Assembly (NCBI GenBank): GCA_963513935.1
Contig: OY740768.1
Location: 70,048,231-70,112,230 of the forward strand
Length of the DNA: 64,000 nucleotides
Direction: 5' to 3'
Origin: Aphrophora alni
Taxonomy: Eukaryota > Arthropoda > Insecta > Hemiptera > Aphrophoridae
This document shows, piece after piece, positions 49,601 to 58,600 of this stretch. How positions within the stretch are numbered: the first letter of the stretch is position 1; the number at the start of each line of letters is the position of its first letter. Made by a program: the position numbers and the translations under genes. The notes beneath the pieces are model-generated. The model did no database searches. It saw only the letters and a program-made list of their open reading frames with translations, and was not told the origin of the DNA.

Positions 49601-52600
49601 ACTTAGCTATTATAGTAAGAGAACTGAGGCCTGAATCCTTAAAACAGGTTTTTCTAAGTCGATGTTTAGAAATAGTGAAACAAATCTTTAGAATAACCTG
49701 GACCAATCAATGGAGAAATGGAGCATTGGGCCGGTTGTTCTTTGATATTCAACTCACAGCCACTGAGACACTTTTTATTAGAGAGTGCCACTAGATGTTA
49801 ACACCTTTGCTGTTGTCCACACAAGAACTTAGCATATTATTACCCAGGCATATCTAAATAAATATAATTTGGCACATTCCTCTTTATGTTAAGAACATGT
49901 AAAAAAGTGTAGACAATTGAACACATGATTTTCCAATGAGACTTTTAAAATATTTCACGTAACAGGCTGACAAATAAGCAAAAATAATCACCCATCAAGG
50001 ATATTTTGAGCAATAAAAAATTCCGTTCATTGGTAGCATTAGTGTTTGAAGCCATCAACTCATCAGGATAACATGGTTCTAGAAATTTGTCTTAAGAAGT
50101 AAGAAATAAGTAAGTGTCAAATACAATTAAGCCGCTTAAAAAATCTTAAATTGTCAAATGATAAGGACAGGATGTGATTAACTCATCCTAAGTTGATAAC
50201 AGTTAAAAACAAAATGAAGATCACCAAAAGGATGGTGAATTGCAAGAGGAAAAGATGTAACGAAAAGTAATACTTCTCACTCATTTAGTGGCTACAATTC
50301 AAGTAATTGTACCAGTGATGGTTAATGATCATTGATTCATAGCAATGCACATGAAAGTATTTTTAAGTTTAAACAGTTGTGCAAAGTAACCTAGGTGTTG
50401 TTGATTTTCCCAAATACACAACCTCCTTCTCCTTTTCGTTTTAAAACCTTAAATCTCAAAGATTCCTCACCTGAGTTGACCCTGGGGCTAAGATTGGTTA
50501 TAGGATGTTTTAGGTGGGAGGTGCAATCATCTGTTGCTATAATTATTATTCAATATAAAGACATGTCTTCAGAATTTGTATATGTATAATATATTAACTC
50601 ATTGTTATTTCTTGCAGAGGATGTAAACAGTATGGGTGTTCGATTGCGCCTATATGGATGTGAAAGGATGCGTCGAGAAAGAATGATTGGTGAGACAGTA
50701 GTTAGCTTTTCATGTGTTAACTTGGAGCTTGAAGCAAACATGTGGCTTTCTCTAGAACCTCGAGCAAATCTGGCTGTGAGTTATTATTTATAACATAATT
50801 ATTATGATGTGGTTAATTATAGCTAATAAATAAAAGTCATATACAGAAAATCCTAGATCCTAAATAATTAAAACATTCCAGTTTTGTAACAGACTTCTCC
50901 AGATCGACTTTGAGTATGACAAATTTAAAAAAAAAAAATTTTATAAATTGAAAAATTATTTAATTAAAAAGAACACTAAGCTTTTGAATTGATTTTTTTC
51001 CCTTCAGATTTATGTCAAATTCTTTCTCGAGTTGTGCCATTTTGTTAGAGCTTTGTCTTGAACTTTTCCTATATTATTCAGACTTATGATTATTATACTT
51101 ATTACATGAAAGAACAAGAGCTGTTATGGTGGGATGAAATTATTAAAGTTGTTCCCTTTTTTATTATTTTATTTCCACTAGAAATGTTCTATTTCAACGT
51201 ATAAAATAAAATAAGCACAAAATAACATTTATACACAGAATTAATATGGTTTGAAATTTGCATAGTTAATCAGCTATATTCAGAAACATTTTATTCTCAT
51301 TAAACCTGGTTTAAACGATTATCTGATAAACTTTAGTTTGGTACTAATGGAGAACGGTATTCAGAAAGTAGTTTTAGGCTGAACTCGGTTTTCTTGTGTT
51401 GAATTCATATTCATGAACATTTTTTTCTTAGACAAGGTTAAGCTAATCCCAAGGAAGATCTAGTTTAATAAATATTTAACTTACAAATTGTTGTCTCATG
51501 TATTTTCTCTGAATTTGTACATTGATTTTTCAACGATAAATATGCATTTATTTTATGAACTTGATAATTTGGATAATATAAATATGCAAAATGGTGTATT
51601 AGAGATGGGAAATATGATATGAATAATTATTTGGACCCTGTTATTGGTTATGGTAAAAGAATATTGAGAAGAAAATATAGGTTCAACTTTTGAGGTTACT
51701 AGGTACTAAAACTTCTTCAAATGTGAACGAAAATAGCAAATACGAAGTTAAAGTCATTAGCTTGCAACTGTTTTGCTAATGGCACATGTCAGAACTGTGT
51801 AAATACTCACACGGATTCAGAAATAAGTGAGCTATTACATTTATATACACTTGTAACTTGTTGAGGGAAGCTGGCTCATTGTTACTTGGCCTTTCCCACG
51901 TTGTAGAACTTGGAAGATTTTTATTAATTTCATTCAGAGGAACTGGTTACTTATCATCACTGTTACTTATCCAATTCATGTGAATATTCTAAATACTCTC
52001 ATTAACTCTATAAAAACTACTTCAGTTGCTACAACGTGGTTCTCAATTTTAAAAGTAATTTGAATTTTTTGTACATAGCTAAGTACATCAGCATCAGATC
52101 TACTAAGCTTGGCACGTAGTGACAGCACAGGTTCTACACACTCAATGCAACATGGGGGTGTTCCAGAACTGTTAATAGGCTTAGCATATAATGGAACTAC
52201 AGGACGTCTTGCAATAGAAATTGTTAAAGGAAGTCATTTTAGGTAAGTTTCAATAATAAGAGTATAGGTTTTAGGAAAATGGTGTAAAAATTTATCTATA
52301 TTTAATAAAATATGTGATTAGGTTCCTTTGCAGTATCATAATTTTTTTGGTCTTTTGTCAAAATACTAGTACATCAATGAAATACCAAATTTATGAACTT
52401 AATAATAATAGTAATTTACATAATTTAATAGTAACTTAAGATAGTAGAGTTTATTTATTGCTGTAGTTTGTTTAAAATTAAATTATGTTCCATATAAGAG
52501 CTATAAACCTAACTGATTTTCCTGCTCACTCAAAAACAAGAATATAACAGTTGGAATAGATTTGTCAGTCTTATTGTCAAATATTTTATTGGAATTCGTA

Positions 52601-55600
52601 AAGGTTTATAATGAAAACGAACAAACATGTATGAAATGAATTAACCTTCAGAACATTTTTGGTTAATATTATAAACTGGATATGGAATAAAATACACTAT
52701 TAGTGCTGAAATGAAAAGCTATGTCTTACATGTTGTTTGGTAGTTCTTGTTCTGGGTAGAGTTGAGAGTTAATGGAAAATAGGTTTATTTTATAAATTTT
52801 GTACATAGGAAATTACAGTTTTTAAGATACCTTTATTAAAGATGCTGTTAATGTCCTCCATTTTGAAAAATATCTGAGAGACAGATATGGCAACCATGGT
52901 GATCATAAATTTGTTGAGATTAATCAATCATCAAAGAACTAATGAAAAATTGTCATTTTTTTATTATAGAAGTGACAGGTCACACCATCTTGTTGAAACC
53001 AACAATAATGTTCATCAACTTGAAGCATAGCTACAAATTGTTGTATGATTTCTGCATAAAAAACAGAATAAATCGTGTTGTCAAATAAAATTGGTTCAAA
53101 AATTCTCTTTCTGGATATGACACACCAAACTCAACTTTTCATCTGGTGAAGTGGAACCTCATATGGAATGTGTGAGGATTGGCAGCAGCCTAGATGTAAG
53201 AGTTCTGGGTGTTGATGTATCAGTTTAAATAAAACCAAACCTCATCACTAAAACAATTATTGTTAAGTTTATTATTGTTATAGTTATGAATGAATCCCTT
53301 ACACCAATCACAGTAGGCTACTACACTCTTTTTTGCATGTGAAGGATATATCAGTAATACTTGCACTACCTGAACTCAAATGACTGCAGATTCAGTTCTT
53401 TAGTGGCTCTTTGACAGGTTGAATTAGATGCTTCCATCTATTGAGATAACCATCTAAGTGATTTACTACAAGAATGCAGAAAAGCCTGTTGAACATCCTC
53501 TGTAAACTCTGGCATACTGACTGGAAGCTGGAACTTTCTAGGCCTATCATTAACACTTCCTGTGTACAAAAATGTTCCACAAGATCATGCACTGTTAATT
53601 TTCATGGAATAGGAGTATCAGGAAAATTTTCTGCAAACAACTCAACACAATGATTGTAAAATTTTACTGCAAAATAAATTTCCCATATTGCGATCCTCTA
53701 ATCAGTGAGACTCATGGTCGATTGACTAACTAATAGACTAGCACAGACTCATAGTGACGGAAGAAGGTAATGATGTCATATAAAAAATTTGTTACCCCCA
53801 ATAAAAGACAGCTAATTTAGTTTTGTAGCTAACATTAAAAAGAAATACTTTTCAGGGATGTAAGAATCACACTGTAGTAATTATCCACAATATGCAACAG
53901 TGTTTCCTTCGATATTGAGACTGTTTCTTCTGTGATTTGATTTCTCAGTTCTTCCTCATTTGGTGGCTTTGTTTTAAAACCCTGGTTCTCAGATGACCAA
54001 ATAATAATAATAATAATAATAGAAAAGTGGAATTACAACAGGGGACCTGAGCGGCCACTCTATTTTTCCTCGTTAGTCTACCCATCACTGCGGAAAAGTG
54101 TTGTTCAAAAACTGCTGCACATTGAAACCAAATTGAGGTAGCGCTCCATCTTGTTGGAACCATACATTATGATTGTGATTAACTGCTACCTGAACAGGAA
54201 CTATTTGAATGACCAATAGATGGTAATACGAGATTGATGTCAAGTTCCTTTCAAAAAAAGAATGGTCCTATTAATTGCCCTTGATCAGTGGCAGATCTAC
54301 GGGGGGTTTTTGGGCTGAAGCCCCCCTCCAAAACCCCTAAATTTTTTTTGAATAAATGTAAATTTTGTACCAATATAATTAGTTTGAAGCTCTTAAATTT
54401 ATTCATCAGCAAGAATGACGTAATTCCACTACTACGTCTTCAATTGTATGATATCCGTTAACGTTTTAATACTTTGTATAATGTCTTAGTTACATTTACA
54501 TTGCCTGCAATCAATCAACATAAAATATTTTGATTTTTGTGCCCGCTCCGGTTATCTAGTTTCATTGAAACGATACGTGCACTATCGAGGACGCGCATAC
54601 AGTGACTCAGCGGTTAAACTAAACGTGTTATTGTTTGTGTCTAAACGTAAACAGACAAATATTTCGTGCTTCTTCAAGAACCCAAAGAAAAGTAAAAGTG
54701 AAGACGTTCACATGCAAGATGGCGCCGGCGCTGGTCCATCGACAAGTCTGAAAACCTTTAATATGAAAGACACGTTTTTACTCCATAAAGAACGTTAAAC
54801 TACTGTTTTGGTCGCTTCATTATATAAAAGTCCTTTCACAAAATTTTCCCCCATTCAGCCCCCCCCCCCAAATAAAATTCTAGATCCGCCACTGCCCTTG
54901 ATCAATAACTCCCCAAACATTTACTTTTTCTGAATATTGTGTATGGTCTTCCTTCATCCAATGAGGGTTTTCATCGGCCCAATACCTACAGTTATGATCA
55001 TTAACAGTTTAAATTTAACATGAAAATTGCTTCGTCTGAAAATAAAATGTTTTTTATAAAGTTCCGATTTTCATCAAACCTTTGCATAATGTGCTCACGA
55101 TATTCAACTCTCCTATAAAAGTCGTCCTCTGATAACTCTAGGAGCAAGTGAACTTTATAGGGAAGATATAGATTTTTTCTTAGAATATTGTGTATTAAGG
55201 CTATATGCGTGTAAAATTGCTGAGCAGCTTTCCTAGTTGAATTACTGGTATCTTCTATAAAAGATTGTAGAACCTAAATGAATTGGTCATCCATCATACA
55301 CGGATTGAGGCCTGCTTGTACTTGTACGATCTTTGACAAAGTGTGTTTCTTGAACATGATAAATCATTCTTGCTAAAGTCAATTTTAAAATAGGAGGACG
55401 TTTTCCAAATTCATTATATAGCTCAGTCACTATATCGTCTCATCATTAACAAAATTATTTTTCTGTTTCACTCAGGGACATTTTCAATGAAAATTTTTAA
55501 CATTAGTAATACACAAAAATAGTGATAATAAAGTAGTAGTAGTGAATTAAAAAAATATAATATAAGATATTTAAATGTTCCGGGACTTTTTGGACACCGA

Positions 55601-58600
55601 GTATAATGTTTGTATAACAAACTGTTGAGAACTAAATTAATTGTAAGGAATGTAGTTATAAGTTTAGTTGCAGTATAAACTACCCTCTGAGACATGAAAT
55701 TTGTATTATAATGATATTATTTATAAATTATCAGGAATTTAGCAATGACCAGAGCACCAGATACTTATGTCAAACTCTGTATGGTCAGTAGTATGGGACA
55801 AGAAATGGCTCGAAGTAAAACTTCTGTAAGACGAGGGCAGCCCAATCCACTTTTTAAGGAGACATTTATGTTTCAGGTAATATTTATAATTTGTAGTAAT
55901 TTCTCATTTAATCAATTGATGTAAGTAAAATAATTAAATCATACATTTAGATAAAACATTGAAAATTGTTTTTATTTTTAATAATATGCTTTTACCAAAA
56001 AATAAATTATCCTCAATTTGTAAATGAAATCTTTCCTTCAATTTACTTCTCTCCCTTCATATTACTAATTTTGTGTTAACATTTGCAGTGACTTATTGCA
56101 ATTGGTAGTAATTTACACTTGGTGTACATTTTATATATATTTTTAATATTGTATTTAAACATAATATTATACTTAGTCGATCAGCAAGTTATCTATTCAA
56201 TACATTATGTTTAACTGTATTTTACAAACCTAATTATATGGTCTGTTTTCATACACATTATAATTTAATCTTTGCTCCCTCCTTTATGATCCTTCTAACG
56301 TTTCAAGCTGACTTGATAAATATATCTTTATATGTTAATTTAAATTAGATAACATTTCATGTCTCCATTTTTATAATATTACCACAGGAATTTGATGTAA
56401 CTTGTTTTCTGTGTAATATGTTGAATATTTATTTGTTTTGTATTGAATATTTTGTGGATAAGTTTTATAGTAAATTAGGCTGTAACTCCATTTTCTGAAT
56501 AACAATCATTATACAATCTTCTGTTTATGTTAGTTAAACAATTTAGGTATTCCATACCATTAAATTGAATTTTCAAAATGATTACTAAACATTTGACAGC
56601 ATATTTCATAAATGCTATTTTTATATAACATTTCATGATTTCATTTATTGATTAGTGGATGAATTTTATTATACAAGTCATTGAATACTTATTTTTAAAA
56701 ACAATTGAACAGTCGATACGCCCACGTGTCTGTTATGAGGTGTGAAGTCTAGTAGTTTATAGTCTAGGACCACACAACCTTCTGATGCAATTGCTATAGT
56801 GAGGGATGGAGTCTGGTGGGGATATAGCGACCTATCACTGGTCCATGTGCGGCTGCACATATAATGTTCTGCACATATATTGCTCGTTTCTCTAGTGTAA
56901 CATACCGTATTTTTTTTCTATCTGACCATCTGCATACCTACTTTTACAGTTCTGGAAAAGGTGCTCACTTATTTGTCCCTTAGTATTAATATCTGTTATG
57001 AATGATATTGTGAAAGTAAGAGGTTTTTTATCATTTATAGCAGATTTACATACATTTTTCAGTTAAAAATCATTTTAAAATGTTTTCCTACACAAATGTC
57101 TATAATTTCTGCAGACAACAATAGCATATTATGTATACTCTAGTCAGAAATTAAACGACATTTTATCTGACAACTACACAATGATAGACAAGATATATTT
57201 TAAACACTTATAAATAGCTCAGCAATAGCGCAAAACAATGAATATGATATAGAGCTGAGGAATAAAAGAGGTTGAGGTGATTGTGGGTAACCTTTCTCTC
57301 CATCTAATCTTGGATTACATCATTCTCTTCTTTCTTTCCTATCAGGTCTCTCATGACTAACTATTGTTCGCTTCCGACCCTAGCATTATTTGAGTATTTG
57401 AAGGCTAGGTAGTCACTATGTTATAATCTTTATTTAATTTAAATTTTTCTTCTTTAAAAAAAATTTTAAGGCAATGGATGACAGCAAAATTTTTCAGCTT
57501 TCAACCACAAGAAAAACAATCTATCTTACCCGCTATATACTGTGAAATTATTGATAATATTATAGAGCAAATAAAAGCACGGTATGGTTTGTTTTTCAAA
57601 ATTGATATTTTTCCACCTTCTTCCATACCAAACATTTGAGAACTATAGGAAAACCTTTCCAGATGAACTTTTAAAATATGTAAAATTACTATATGAACCT
57701 TTTTTCGATTACATTCGACTTAAAATTGAGCTTAGTGTTGTTTATGTCAATCCTGAAATCCAAAGTATGCCTATTTTTGTTTTCCTTGAGTTTTGTACAT
57801 TAGTGACCTGATATCTGGTCTCTGAGTAGTATATAATTTAGCAGAAACTATTTCAACAATTTTCTATAGTACAATCTTTATGGAACATTCATTTTCCGAT
57901 TTAAAATGTACCGATACTTATTGCAGGTATACTCAAGGTCAAGACCATTTAAGTTTTTTACAATTGAGTTAATTAAAGTTAATTGCAATTGAGTTTGAAT
58001 GTTGCACAAATTAAGATTAGAAGCTTGGTTTTATGATCTAGTGATTGAAAAGTTTTTGTCTAAAGAAAGTATGCTAGAATCAGTTTATAACTGAATAAAA
58101 ACACATCTTTTACTAGTTACAAAATATTCTAATAAATGAATAGGTCACGAGTTTAAATTTTACTTATGTTAGTAAAACATAAAGTTGAAATAATTTTGTC
58201 AGTTTTTACCTGTTAGCGTTTATTTATTTATTTTTTAAAATTTAATTCCTATTTGTTTTATTATTATTTAATTACTATCAATATTTCTATTATTATAAGA
58301 AATGAAATAATGTCATTCTGTAATATGGTAAATCCTACTTAAATGAATTATGCATCACATTGTATTTATTTACTGTGGCTAAATACATTGTCTGTATGCC
58401 AAACAACTGTATTAAAAATTATTATCTTGTACTGAATAAGCTCACAATAAATAGCATCAACTTAATTACAGCACATCTACTGTTTAGCATCAGGATATGC
58501 CACTTTATGACAGGCGTGTTTTTTAATCAATTTCCTTCCCAAAATATATACTGACATTATATAGAATTTTAGTCTTGTTTTTAAGATCGTGTAGAGGAAG

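Larger units (their letters stand above)
53830..55605 (-). mobile_element. Decayed mariner-type element 2, interrupted by a hAT insertion
   Basis: The right end carries a TIR-like GTCCAAAAAGTCCCGG (minus strand, 55596-55581). The broken transposase starts MSLSETEK (about 55481) and continues with [28 protein letters not shown] (first catalytic Asp), [20 protein letters not shown] and [10 protein letters not shown]; after the insertion come [10 protein letters not shown] and KIEWPLRSP. This is IS630-Tc1-mariner order. Frameshifts and stops inactivate it. The matching left TIR was not found. Confidence 0.75.
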
